A DNA stretch of 64,000 bases, from NCBI GenBank assembly GCA_002839185.1, contig PGXO01000001.1:62001-126000 (forward strand), written 5' to 3'. This stretch comes from Synergistetes bacterium HGW-Synergistetes-1 (lineage in GTDB: Bacteria > Synergistota > Synergistia > Synergistales > Synergistaceae). A program made the translations under genes and the position numbers. Below, piece by piece: positions 1 through 7,574 of this stretch (position 1 is the first letter of the stretch; each line of letters starts with the position of its first letter). A model generated the notes under the pieces. The model was given only the letters and a program-made list of their open reading frames with translations, was not told where the DNA came from and searched no databases.

Positions 1-1
1 T

Positions 2-592
2 ATCTTTGCCACAGAAGGACCGGAGTCAAACTTTAAGATCACAACTAAATTTGACTGGGAGGTCGCATCATCGATGACCGGAGGCAGAAAGATACAAAGA
101 ACAGGGCACGGTTTCGACATCCATCAGCTTGTGAAAGGCAGAAAACTCATACTTGCCGGTGTTAAGATAGAAAATGCTGAGTTCGGCCTTCTTGGGCATT
201 CTGATGCTGATATTGTCCTGCATACTGTAATGGACGCAATACTCGGAGCCGCCGGCCTTCCGGATATTGGGACACTCTTTCCTGCGTCTGACGCAAAATG
301 GAAAGACGCGGACAGCAGGGAACTTCTTAATACCGTGATAAGCAAAGTTCGCTCAGAGGGATGGAATATTGACTGGGTAGATGTTACTTTACAGGCGCAG
401 TCTCCTAAGCTGGGGGACATGATACCAAACTTCATTTTAAGCGTTGTATCTTTTATTGCTGAAAATGAGAGCGAAACAAATTTCAACATGAAGATCAAGT
501 CGGGCGAAGGCTGCGGTACTGTGGGACGCAATGAATGTATGATCTGCCACGGAGTAGCAACCCTTTCAAAGTACGATTGGAATCAAGGCTGA
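2..592 (+). CDS. ispDF: Bifunctional IspD-IspF (IspDF), 3' part
   Basis: The reading frame is open from the window edge, so the ATG at 74 is probably internal. Before it lie about 24 residues (EGPESNFKITTKFDWEVA) that match the C-terminus of IspD, the CDP-ME synthase. After it comes a full IspF, 2-C-methyl-D-erythritol 2,4-cyclodiphosphate synthase, which converts CDP-ME 2-phosphate to MEcPP in the MEP isoprenoid pathway. Seen: the metal-binding GHGFDIH, the LLGHSDADIVLHT segment, and NECMICHGVATL near the end. IspDF fusions are known in several bacteria. The N-terminal cytidylyltransferase lies outside the window, so the fusion is inferred from the open frame. Confidence 0.88.
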   Translation: MFATEGPESNFKITTKFDWEVASSMTGGRKIQRTGHGFDIHQLVKGRKLILAGVKIENAEFGLLGHSDADIVLHTVMDAILGAAGLPDIGTLFPASDAKWKDADSRELLNTVISKVRSEGWNIDWVDVTLQAQSPKLGDMIPNFILSVVSFIAENESETNFNMKIKSGEGCGTVGRNECMICHGVATLSKYDWNQG

Positions 593-653
593 ACAGGTAC
601 CTGAAAAGATCTGAGATCAGCCGGAACATATATCATCAAACGGAGGCATCGAT

Positions 654-2144
654 ATGACAAAAAAGAGATCTGAAGATAAGTTCGTTGAATACAGGGGCTT
701 CACATTTGACGACGTACTGCTCGTTCCGGGATACAGCGAAGTTGTCCCTGCCCAGGTAGACGTATCTACTATGCTCACACCACAGATATCCCTTAATATA
801 CCCATTTGCAGTGCTGCAATGGATACTGTTACAGAGGGCAGGCTGGCTATAGCGCTTGCACGTGAGGGAGGGATCGGCATACTTCACAGGAACCTGCCGA
901 TCGAAAACCAGGCTGTTGAAGTTGACAAGGTCAAAAGGTCTGAATCAGGCGTCATAGTTGACCCCTTCTACCGCCATCCGGAAGATATGGTCAGGGAAGC
1001 TGTTGCGCTAATGGAGCACTATCACATCTCGGGAGTGCCCGTAGTAGACAAGGACATAAGGCTTGTTGGGATAATAACAAACAGGGACCTCAGGTTCGTC
1101 ACAAACCTTGACCAGCCAATATCCAACGTTATGACGAAAGAAAACCTGATAACAGCTCCGATGGGTACAACACTTGAAGACGCAAAGACCATTCTTATGG
1201 GTACAAAAGTAGAAAAACTGCCCATAGTTGACAAAGACGGAAAACTTAAAGGACTCATTACTATCAAGGACATCCTGAAGGCCAGAGCATTTCCTAACGC
1301 AACCAAGGATTCAAGAGGCCGTCTGCGTGTAGGAGCAGCCATCGGTGTAGGCACTGATGCTTTTGACAGGGCAGATGCCCTTGTCAAGGCCGGAGTAGAC
1401 ACAATAGTTGTCGATACAGCCCACGGACATTCAAAAATGGTTATCGACACAGTTGCCAAGCTTAGGAAATTGTATCCCGACCTGCCGCTTATCGCCGGAA
1501 ACATCGCAACCGCAGGTGCAGCAGAAGCCCTGATGGATGCAGGAGCTGACGCTGTAAAGATAGGAATAGGTCCGGGATCTATATGCACGACCAGGATCGT
1601 TGCAGGAATAGGCGTGCCGCAGGTCGCAGCTGTCATGAACGTGGCCGATGTCGTTCATAAAAGAGGCAAAATGGCCATCGCAGACGGGGGCATCAGGTAT
1701 TCGGGAGACATAGTTAAGGCCCTTGCCGCCGGTGCGGACGTTGTCATGATCGGATCCCTTTTTGCAGGCACAGAAGAAAGCCCAGGAGAAGCTGTAATAT
1801 ACAGGGGGCGCTCATTCAAGAGCTACAGAGGAATGGGTTCACTCGGAGCAATGAAGGGCGGCTGCAGCAAGGACAGATACTTCCAGGAGGGCACTACGGA
1901 AGACAAACTTGTTCCTGAAGGCATAGAGGGAATGGTCGCACACAAAGGATCGATCTCGGGAGTTGTCTATCAGATGGTTGGCGGTATCCGCTCCGGAATG
2001 GGCTACGTAGGTGCACCTGATATCCGGGCGCTTCACGAAGAATCAAGGTTTGTCCAGGTAACCGCTGCGTCAATGAAGGAAAGCCATCCTCACGACATAG
2101 TCATAACAAAAGAAGCCCCTAACTACTGGGCAGATGAAGAATGA
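654..2144 (+). CDS. guaB: Inosine-5'-monophosphate dehydrogenase
   Basis: Oxidises IMP to XMP with NAD+, the committed step of GMP synthesis, in the cytoplasm. The 496 residues match the usual bacterial length. The N-terminal barrel part is followed by a CBS pair at about residues 95-215, with HISGVPVVD and [16 protein letters not shown] repeats. The catalytic loop [11 protein letters not shown] carries the nucleophile Cys at about 311, and the flap region [11 protein letters not shown] follows. The start is chosen from GGAGG about 8 nt upstream of ATG 654. It stands 61 nt after ispDF and ends before a strong hairpin with a T run, so it is likely the last gene of its transcript. Confidence 0.97.
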   Translation: MTKKRSEDKFVEYRGFTFDDVLLVPGYSEVVPAQVDVSTMLTPQISLNIPICSAAMDTVTEGRLAIALAREGGIGILHRNLPIENQAVEVDKVKRSESGVIVDPFYRHPEDMVREAVALMEHYHISGVPVVDKDIRLVGIITNRDLRFVTNLDQPISNVMTKENLITAPMGTTLEDAKTILMGTKVEKLPIVDKDGKLKGLITIKDILKARAFPNATKDSRGRLRVGAAIGVGTDAFDRADALVKAGVDTIVVDTAHGHSKMVIDTVAKLRKLYPDLPLIAGNIATAGAAEALMDAGADAVKIGIGPGSICTTRIVAGIGVPQVAAVMNVADVVHKRGKMAIADGGIRYSGDIVKALAAGADVVMIGSLFAGTEESPGEAVIYRGRSFKSYRGMGSLGAMKGGCSKDRYFQEGTTEDKLVPEGIEGMVAHKGSISGVVYQMVGGIRSGMGYVGAPDIRALHEESRFVQVTAASMKESHPHDIVITKEAPNYWADEE

Positions 2145-2186
2145 TCGACCGATTTGATCAACAAGACAGGTAGCATAAGAATGTTT

Positions 2187-2238
2187 GAGGCAGGAGAACG
2201 TTTCTTTTGAAAGATCCTGCCTCCTTTTTTTCTTTCTT
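2187..2238 (+). terminator. Rho-independent terminator of guaB
   Basis: Arms GAGGCAGGA (2187-2195) and TCCTGCCTC (2215-2223) pair perfectly, and a T-rich tract runs to about 2238. Confidence 0.85.
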
Positions 2239-2281
2239 AATAATATTTATTATTGATATGCCGGATAAATATACTTTGTTA

Positions 2282-2287
2282 TATAAT
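2282..2287 (+). promoter_or_regulatory. Possible -10 box (TATAAT)
   Basis: A consensus TATAAT stands just after the guaB terminator. No good -35 lies at 16-18 bp. If used, its transcript would cover the SD-AUG-GCG-UGA mini-ORF at 2351. Confidence 0.3.
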
Positions 2288-2350
2288 ACTTGTCGGGCAT
2301 AATACACTTGATTCAGTATATTCTTCTAACCTTTGGAAGGAGGCAACGCG

Positions 2351-2458
2351 ATGGCGTGATTTAGAAGTTACGGGTCCATGGACTGGACCTTCCGCTTTTC
2401 GTTGTTTTTTCCAAACAGGGTGACAACAGAGGAATATCCTTTCCAGCCTTCTCACTGA
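2351..2458 (+). other. Mini-ORF AUG-GCG-UGA with SECIS-like hairpin
   Basis: A strong ribosome site GGAAGGAGG (2335-2343) sits 7 nt before ATG 2351. The third codon is TGA (2357-2359). If TGA were read as selenocysteine the frame would continue to TGA 2456-2458, giving about 35 residues that I do not recognise. A hairpin follows the TGA: GGTCCA (2373-2378), loop TGGAC, TGGACC (2384-2389). Its loop has G in second place and starts 19 nt after the TGA, close to the geometry in the peroxiredoxin at 52090. A T-rich stretch follows (2396-2410), so the hairpin could instead be a weak terminator. The yedE gene has its own better promoter downstream, which weakens the idea of a leader. Confidence 0.3.
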
Positions 2459-2478
2459 TACCTCTGACATCTCCTTAT

Positions 2479-2506
2479 TTGAACTGACAGCGAAAAAATT
2501 TATAAT
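2479..2506 (+). promoter_or_regulatory. Sigma-70 promoter of yedE
   Basis: TTGAAC (2479-2484), a 16-bp spacer, then TATAAT (2501-2506). The expected start near 2513 gives a short leader before the AAGGAGG site and ATG 2549. Confidence 0.6.
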
Positions 2507-2548
2507 AACAGCAATATCACTGGCGTTCAAAATCTAAGGAGGTCAATT

Positions 2549-3631
2549 ATGAATCGTTTGTTAATGTCAAAAAACGGTCCTGCGCTGGCAGGAACGATAA
2601 TTGGTGTCATTGCGGCTTTGCTTGTCAAATTCGGCAACCCCGGAAACATGGGTGTCTGTGTTGCCTGTTTCACACGTGATGTGGCAGGTGCTCTGGGACT
2701 TCACCGTGCAGGTGTTGTCCAGTACCTGCGCCCCGAGCTTGCCGGGTTTATTCTGGGATCTTTCGTATCAGCACTTTTGTACCGTGAATATCGCCCAAGG
2801 GGAGGTTCTTCCCCGATGATCCGTTTTGGCCTGGGTTTCTTCGCCATGGTAGGTGCACTGGTTTTCCTGGGGTGTCCCTGGCGCGCATATCTCAGGCTTG
2901 CGGGAGGCGATTATAACGCTTTTGCAGGAATTGCCGGACTCGCAACGGGAATTGCGATTGGCGTAATCTTCCTTTACAGAGGGTTCAGTCTCGGTGCCGC
3001 ACGACCTAATCCTAAAGCTTCCGGGTATTTCATGCCCCTGCTGGCAATAGCTCTTCTTGCACTTCTTATCATTAAGCCTCTCTTTGGAGCAGAGGGTACA
3101 GGACCGATATTTTTCTCTGAAAAAGGTCCCGGATCGATGCACGCGCCCTTAATAATAGCCCTTGCAGCAGGACTCCTTGTCGGATGGCTTGCTCAAAGAA
3201 GCCGCTTCTGCACAGTCGGAGCGATACGCGATCTTATAATGCTTAAGGACACTCACCTTTTCAAAGGTATCGTATGCTTTATCGTCGCAGCTTTCCTTAC
3301 GAACTTGTCCCTTGGGCTCTTCAAACCCGGATTTGAAGGGCAGCCTGTCGCTCACACCATGCACCTGTGGAATTTTCTTGGAATGGCACTTTCCGGACTT
3401 GCCTTCACATTAGCCGGAGGCTGCCCGGGGCGCATGTTCATAATGTCTGGCGAAGGTGATTCCGACGCAGGTGTATTCATAATGGGAATGCTTCTTGGCG
3501 CAGCTTTTGCTCATAATTTCAGCCTTGCAAGTTCGGGTGCCGGAGTTGGAGCATACGGCATCCCCGCAACTATTGCCGGACTTGTTTTCTGTCTTGCCGT
3601 AGGCACTTTATTTATGAACAGGGTAGATTAG
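2549..3631 (+). CDS. yedE: YedE-type selenium metabolism membrane protein
   Basis: A 360-residue polytopic inner-membrane protein of the YeeE/YedE family, with about nine to ten hydrophobic segments. It carries the family's conserved cysteines: GVCVACFTRD (near 30-40), LGCPWR, RSRFCTVGAIRD and AGGCPGRMF. The selenium branch of this family co-occurs with selenocysteine and selenouridine genes and is proposed to move a selenium compound; transport has not been shown here. The start ATG follows TAAGGAGG at good spacing. A TusA-like gene follows after 13 nt, the usual pairing. The selenium assignment is supported by the selenocysteine peroxiredoxin elsewhere in this window. Confidence 0.9.
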   Translation: MNRLLMSKNGPALAGTIIGVIAALLVKFGNPGNMGVCVACFTRDVAGALGLHRAGVVQYLRPELAGFILGSFVSALLYREYRPRGGSSPMIRFGLGFFAMVGALVFLGCPWRAYLRLAGGDYNAFAGIAGLATGIAIGVIFLYRGFSLGAARPNPKASGYFMPLLAIALLALLIIKPLFGAEGTGPIFFSEKGPGSMHAPLIIALAAGLLVGWLAQRSRFCTVGAIRDLIMLKDTHLFKGIVCFIVAAFLTNLSLGLFKPGFEGQPVAHTMHLWNFLGMALSGLAFTLAGGCPGRMFIMSGEGDSDAGVFIMGMLLGAAFAHNFSLASSGAGVGAYGIPATIAGLVFCLAVGTLFMNRVD

Positions 3632-3644
3632 GAGGCCTGAAACC

Positions 3645-3860
3645 ATGGAGACAAAAACAGTGGATGCACGCGGACTATCATGCCCGCAGCCTATAGTGGA
3701 AACTAAAAAAGTACTCGACAAGCTCAGCGGAGGAAGGGTAGAGGTCCTTGTAGACACAGTGACCTCAAGGGAAAATGTCCTGAGGTTCGGCAGAAATGCC
3801 GGATGGCAGGGGTCCTTTGAAGAATCAGAGGGTTCTTTTAAGGTCATTCTTGAGAAATAA
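3645..3860 (+). CDS. TusA/SirA-like sulfur (selenium) carrier
   Basis: A 71-residue TusA-fold protein. The signature SCPQP places the reactive cysteine at residue 13, within VDARGLSCPQPIVETKKVL. TusA proteins carry sulfur as a persulfide. Those paired with YedE are linked to selenium handling and are often annotated YedF, but YedF normally has an extra DsrE-like domain, which is absent here. The gene is 13 nt behind yedE and has GGAGG before its ATG, so the two are probably co-transcribed. The selenium role is inferred from that pairing. Confidence 0.88.
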   Translation: METKTVDARGLSCPQPIVETKKVLDKLSGGRVEVLVDTVTSRENVLRFGRNAGWQGSFEESEGSFKVILEK

Positions 3861-3868
3861 ACAATAAA

Positions 3869-3928
3869 GGAGCGCTTCCCTCACACGGAAAATATCAGAA
3901 GTTTCAAACGCTGAGAGGGAAGTGCTCC
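3869..3928 (+). repeat. Hairpin containing a tRNA-Val-like fragment
   Basis: Positions 3872-3908 resemble the anticodon-arm to T-arm part of the tRNA-Val gene about 110 bp downstream. They share CGCTTCC, ACACGGAA, TCAGAAGTT and CAA, but have CAC where the true tRNA has the GAC anticodon. The left edge GGAGCGCTTCCCTC (3869-3882) pairs with GAGGGAAGTGCTCC (3915-3928) with one G-T pair, forming a 14-bp stem. No T run follows on the plus strand. It is a decayed partial duplicate, perhaps now a transcript-end hairpin for tusA. Confidence 0.55.
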
Positions 3929-3944
3929 AAAACCTGATAAACTA

Positions 3945-3973
3945 TTGACAGGACGTACATTAGCTAGTAAAAT
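3945..3973 (+). promoter_or_regulatory. Promoter of tRNA-Val
   Basis: TTGACA (3945-3950), a 17-bp spacer, then TAAAAT (3968-3973), ending 11 bp before the mature tRNA 5' end. Confidence 0.75.
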
Positions 3974-3984
3974 CTCATCTCGTT

Positions 3985-4059
3985 GGGCGATTAGTTCAGA
4001 GGTAGAACGCTTCCTTGACACGGAAGAGGTCAGAAGTTCAATTCTTCTATCGCCCACCA
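3985..4059 (+). tRNA. tRNA-Val (GAC)
   Basis: Acceptor GGGCGAT pairs with ATCGCCC. The anticodon stem CTTCC/GGAAG encloses loop TTGACAC, giving anticodon GAC. The T loop is TTCAATT, and CCA is encoded (4057-4059). Confidence 0.95.
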
Positions 4060-4075
4060 TATTGGTAATAAAAAA

Positions 4076-4100
4076 GACGGGCAAAAGCCCGTCTTTTTTT
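4076..4100 (+). terminator. Terminator after tRNA-Val
   Basis: GACGGGC, loop AAAA, GCCCGTC, then seven T (4094-4100). Confidence 0.9.
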
Positions 4101-4155
4101 GCTGAGCAATGGCTGAGCAATGGCTGAGCAGTTGCTGAGCGAGAGCTGAACGGTT
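4101..4155 (+). repeat. Five 11-bp tandem repeats
   Basis: Consecutive units are GCTGAGCAATG (twice), GCTGAGCAGTT, GCTGAGCGAGA and GCTGAACGGTT, decaying rightwards. The 11-bp period is close to one helical turn. They abut the tRNA-Val terminator at the left edge of the defence island. Function unknown. Confidence 0.7.
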
Positions 4156-4279
4156 GTAAAAGCAGGCGGAGACTGCATCCGCCAGGGAATTAGCGTCCTT
4201 CGGACGCTGGGGAATTTGCTCGCCTCGCATCGCGGAGAATCCAATCTTAAAGCCTTGATCTACGTCGCCTCTGAGAGCT

Positions 4280-4329
4280 TCCAGACCGGTTCCTGTTGGA
4301 CCGGAGTTCGAATCTCCGCGTCTCCACCA
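4280..4329 (+). other. tRNA/tmRNA-like 3' end (T arm, acceptor, CCA)
   Basis: A T arm CGGAG-TTCGAAT-CTCCG (4302-4318) is followed by acceptor strand CGTCTCC, A, CCA (4319-4329). The GGAC just before the T stem resembles tmRNA. A possible 5' partner GGAGAC sits at 4168-4173, but the enclosed 162 nt is too long for a tRNA and too short for a tmRNA. I see no complete molecule. It looks like the 3' end of a tRNA-like gene left at an integration boundary. Confidence 0.45.
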
Positions 4330-4503
4330 ACAACTCAAATAGACCCCAAAGGCCGCGGGGGTTCAAAATCCCCGTCGTCCCCGGACGCCTCTTAACGGGG
4401 ACCCAGTGGCTTGTGGTTTAGGTTTTAAACATTCAGTAATAGCAAGGATTTAGAGACACTGGATCTCCGATTTAAGCATTCGGAGACGACGAAGATTGTG
4501 GTT
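4330..4503. other. Gene-free stretch with a second tRNA-like T arm
   Basis: A degenerate T arm, GGGGG-TTCAAAA-TCCCC (4357-4373), is followed by GTCGTCC without CCA. Nothing else is recognisable up to the end of the minus-strand gene at 4504. Confidence 0.35.
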
Positions 4504-5007
4504 CTAACGACCACTCTTGTTTAGCGTATAAAGTTTATTCACTAATACTTTTTTAACTGCTTCTGCTAGTTTCAGAAAATATGACGTGTCTAAATCAACT
4601 GAAAGAATATCAAAATGACGACTGATGGTAAGAAAACCATTCTCCATAGGATATTCTTTCAGTCTCCGCGTAGGGTTCTTCTTGTATTCAGAATGGGCAA
4701 TTGCTTTATTCCTTAAATCTATGATCATTTTATGAAAAGCAATAGCTTCTTCTCCAATCATATCTTTTATTTCTCTTTGCTCATTTTTCCCAAATTTTGG
4801 GGTGCCTGTTGCGAACTCATCTTCTGAGTTACCAGAGAACGGCCTTGAGTAAGAGATTATTGCAGCAACAAGAAGGGCAGAGCGAACCTCAAAATCGCTT
4901 GAATTTACGGGGATCTCATTAAGGCGTATTAAGTACTTAATAGCCTGGTCTAGATCTTTAATCGATATACTAGTGCGATTGAACTGTCTTTCTAACTGTA
5001 CATTCAT
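4504..5007 (-). CDS. HEPN-like protein, putative toxin/effector
   Basis: A 167-residue, mostly helical protein that I cannot place in a named family. Residues 99-105 read RNKAIAH, which fits the RX4-6H motif with a polar residue after Arg that marks HEPN-domain RNases. It lies 29 nt behind the AbiEi-like gene on the same strand, with GAGGTAAG before its start, so it is probably co-transcribed as the second gene. In AbiE systems this place is held by the AbiEii nucleotidyltransferase; no such fold is visible here. RNase or toxin activity is inferred from the motif and context. It could also be a plain HEPN scaffold protein. Confidence 0.55.
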   Translation of the reverse strand: MNVQLERQFNRTSISIKDLDQAIKYLIRLNEIPVNSSDFEVRSALLVAAIISYSRPFSGNSEDEFATGTPKFGKNEQREIKDMIGEEAIAFHKMIIDLRNKAIAHSEYKKNPTRRLKEYPMENGFLTISRHFDILSVDLDTSYFLKLAEAVKKVLVNKLYTLNKSGR

Positions 5008-5036
5008 AAAACTTACCTCACAAATGGGGTGGGTAA

Positions 5037-5672
5037 TTACAGGAGTAACTCCATGTAACTTCTGATCAGCTTGGACACTCCAAAAGTTTCCGACATTTTC
5101 ATAAGTGTGTACAGGTCCTTATCCTTCCTTAGAACGTAACGTTTGACCGCATCGGTGACAACGGCGATGTCCATCCGGTTCCTGCTTCGGATACAGTCAC
5201 AGATCGTTCTCTCCAGTCCGTAGACGATGACAGTATGCCCGAACATCGTTGTCAATTTTGTAACTCCGAGATCATGCAGCTCCCTCGCGACGGAAAAAAC
5301 CGTAAACCCTTCTTTCCGAAGCTGGGCAATGTTGTATCCTGCAGGCACTGTAACTGTATAGGAAAGGGGATCTCTGTCCGTAAGGTCATGCAGAAATAAG
5401 GCTGTCTCATGTGAGTAAATGATTTTCGGGCGTCTCAACTGGGCAATGAACATCTTATCGGCCAACTCGTCTGGGAGGATATATACACCGAATGCAGCAC
5501 GCTCCAGTTCTCCTGACTTTACCAACAGGCGGAGACGTTCGTTTGATACTCCTGCTTCATTTGCTTCAGCAGTTGTGACAGTTCCTTCCTTTTGCATCAG
5601 GAGCGTTTTCAGTCTTTCCGGGATAGGCAAATCGATCGCCTCCAATTTGATTTTAATGCTAGGATTGTACAT
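5037..5672 (-). CDS. AbiEi-like antitoxin/transcriptional regulator
   Basis: A 211-residue protein of the AbiEi antitoxin type. An N-terminal winged helix (about residues 18-75: MQKEGTVTTAEANEAGVSN then RLRLLVKSGELERAAFGVY) is followed by the C-terminal AbiEi region with HETALFLHDLTDR and the VYGLERTICDCIRSRN segment. AbiEi proteins bind inverted repeats to autorepress their operon and counter a partner toxin. It is the first gene of a two-gene minus-strand unit with the HEPN-like protein, divergent from the hsd operon. Family call is confident; antitoxin action on this partner is inference. Confidence 0.75.
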   Translation of the reverse strand: MYNPSIKIKLEAIDLPIPERLKTLLMQKEGTVTTAEANEAGVSNERLRLLVKSGELERAAFGVYILPDELADKMFIAQLRRPKIIYSHETALFLHDLTDRDPLSYTVTVPAGYNIAQLRKEGFTVFSVARELHDLGVTKLTTMFGHTVIVYGLERTICDCIRSRNRMDIAVVTDAVKRYVLRKDKDLYTLMKMSETFGVSKLIRSYMELLL

Positions 5673-6005
5673 GAAACTAGCATAAAAACCAATAGTGTTG
5701 AACTTTCACGCTGCAAATAACTTCGAAACAAGCATAAAAATCAAGCATGCAGGAGAGCTGAATATAAAAGATGATCATTATTAAACATTGTTATTATTTT
5801 TTTAGATTTATGATACGATTAAGCATAATTTATGAAGACAATATTTTTGATGCTGTTACTTGCCATTTCACTACATGTTACAAACTGCCAATCGATAAAA
5901 CTTAAAAGAAAAATTTGCAGAGGCTGTTATAAGCGGTTCTGCATCCAATACAGACATTTAGAAAAACAAAAAAATTATAGAATAGATTCCGAGAGGAAGC
6001 AGAAA
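5673..6005. other. Divergent intergenic region, AbiEi/hsdM
   Basis: An AT-rich stretch between the two divergent units. TTGTTA (5788) and TATGAT (5809) with 15 bp between them could serve hsdM. The hsdM frame is open back to 5832, but the upstream residues are hydrophobic and unlike HsdM, so I treat them as untranslated. Confidence 0.35.
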
Positions 6006-7574
6006 ATGGCTGACAACAGAAAAGAACAGGAACGGGCTGAGCTACACCGCACAATATGGAGCATTGCCAACGACCTCAGAGGCAGCGTAGATGGATGGGA
6101 CTTCAAACAATATGTTCTTGGAATGCTTTTTTACAGATACATATCGGAAAACCTTACCGACTACATCAACCGCGGCGAACATGAGACCGGAAATACCGGT
6201 TTTAATTACACAGAAATTTCGGACAATGAAGCGGAGGACGCCCGTGCGGATCTGGTGCAGACTAAAGGCTTTTTTATCCTGCCAAGCGAGCTTTTCCAAA
6301 ATCTAAGAAAAAGAGCGTCAGCAGATGAAAATCTCAACGAAACAATGGAGAAAGTATTCCGCAATATTGAAAGTTCCGCCCAGGGAAGCCCCAGCGAAGA
6401 CGACTTTAAAGGCCTGTTCGATGATATAGACGTAAACAGCAACAAACTTGGGGGCACAGTAGCCAAGCGCAATGAAAAGATCGTCAAGCTCATGATTGGC
6501 GTGGGTGAGATGAAGCTGGGTGATTACAGAGACAACACTATCGATGCTTTTGGCGATGCCTATGAATTCCTTATGGGAATGTACGCTTCCAACGCAGGCA
6601 AAAGCGGCGGCGAATATTATACGCCGCAGGAAGTAAGCGAACTTTTGACACGAATTGCCCTTGTGGGAAAAACTGAGGTAAACAAGGTCTATGACCCGGC
6701 ATGCGGTTCAGGTTCCCTGCTTCTAAAATTTGCCAAAATTCTTGGCAAGGAAAATGTCAGACAGGGTTTCTACGGGCAAGAGATCAACATTACAACATAT
6801 AACCTCTGCAGGATCAACATGTTCCTGCATGATATTGACTTCGACAAGTTTGACATTGGGCTTGGAGATACCTTGACCGACCCTCTGCACTGGGATGATG
6901 AGCCCTTTGAGGCCATTGTCTCTAACCCGCCATATTCAATAAGATGGGATGGAGATGCAAATCCTCTGCTGATAAATGATCCTAGATTTTCTCCTGCAGG
7001 GGTGCTGGCACCGAAATCAAAGGCTGATCTGGCATTTATAATGCACAGTCTGGCATGGCTCGCCACCAGCGGAACTGCGGCTATCGTATGCTTCCCCGGC
7101 ATAATGTACAGGGGGGGAGCAGAGCAAAAGATCCGCAAGTACCTGATAGACAACAATTACGTGGACTGTGTGATACAGCTGCCGGGCAATCTGTTTTTCG
7201 GCACCAGTATTGCCACCTGCATCATGGTACTGAAGAAGGCTAAGTCCGAAAACAGTACTCTCTTTATCGATGCCTCCAAAGAGTGCGTCAAGGTCACCAA
7301 CAGCAACAAGCTGACGCAGGAGAATATCGGGACGATACTTGATCTCTACACAAAAAGGGCTGAAAGCGACCACATCGCAGTATTGGTTCCCAATAAGGAT
7401 ATTGCCGCACAGGATTACAACCTTTCCGTTTCCACGTACGTAGAACAGAAGGATACACGTGAAGTGATAAACATTACTAAGCTCAATGCAGATATCGAGG
7501 AGATAGTGGCGAGAGAGCAGACCTTGCGTGATGAGATTAATAAAATCATCGCAGAAATAGAGGTGGGTGCATGA
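6006..7574 (+). CDS. hsdM: Type I restriction-modification N6-adenine methyltransferase
   Basis: The 522-residue modification subunit transfers a methyl group from S-adenosylmethionine to adenine N6 in the HsdM2S complex. The N-terminal helical domain (ELHRTIWSIANDLRG, then YVLGMLFYRYISENL) is typical. Motif I DPACGSGSLL lies near residue 230 and catalytic NPPY near 307. I chose ATG 6006 because GAGAGGAAG precedes it and family similarity begins there; the longer frame from 5832 adds an unrelated leader. Its stop overlaps the start of rhuM by 4 nt, placing it first in a tightly coupled operon. Confidence 0.95.
   Translation: MADNRKEQERAELHRTIWSIANDLRGSVDGWDFKQYVLGMLFYRYISENLTDYINRGEHETGNTGFNYTEISDNEAEDARADLVQTKGFFILPSELFQNLRKRASADENLNETMEKVFRNIESSAQGSPSEDDFKGLFDDIDVNSNKLGGTVAKRNEKIVKLMIGVGEMKLGDYRDNTIDAFGDAYEFLMGMYASNAGKSGGEYYTPQEVSELLTRIALVGKTEVNKVYDPACGSGSLLLKFAKILGKENVRQGFYGQEINITTYNLCRINMFLHDIDFDKFDIGLGDTLTDPLHWDDEPFEAIVSNPPYSIRWDGDANPLLINDPRFSPAGVLAPKSKADLAFIMHSLAWLATSGTAAIVCFPGIMYRGGAEQKIRKYLIDNNYVDCVIQLPGNLFFGTSIATCIMVLKKAKSENSTLFIDASKECVKVTNSNKLTQENIGTILDLYTKRAESDHIAVLVPNKDIAAQDYNLSVSTYVEQKDTREVINITKLNADIEEIVAREQTLRDEINKIIAEIEVGA

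Noticed and set aside
2279-2530. Minus-strand 83-codon frame
   Set aside because: It covers the promoter, mini-ORF and yedE promoter of the plus strand and shows no family features.
4030-4338. Minus-strand open frame with a GDSNSGP-type start
   Set aside because: It runs through tRNA-Val, the terminator and the tRNA-like 3' end; this kind of protein is a known artefact of reading tRNA genes backwards.
5832-6005. N-terminal extension of HsdM
   Set aside because: Residues are unlike HsdM and no ribosome site precedes 5832, whereas 6006 has one.
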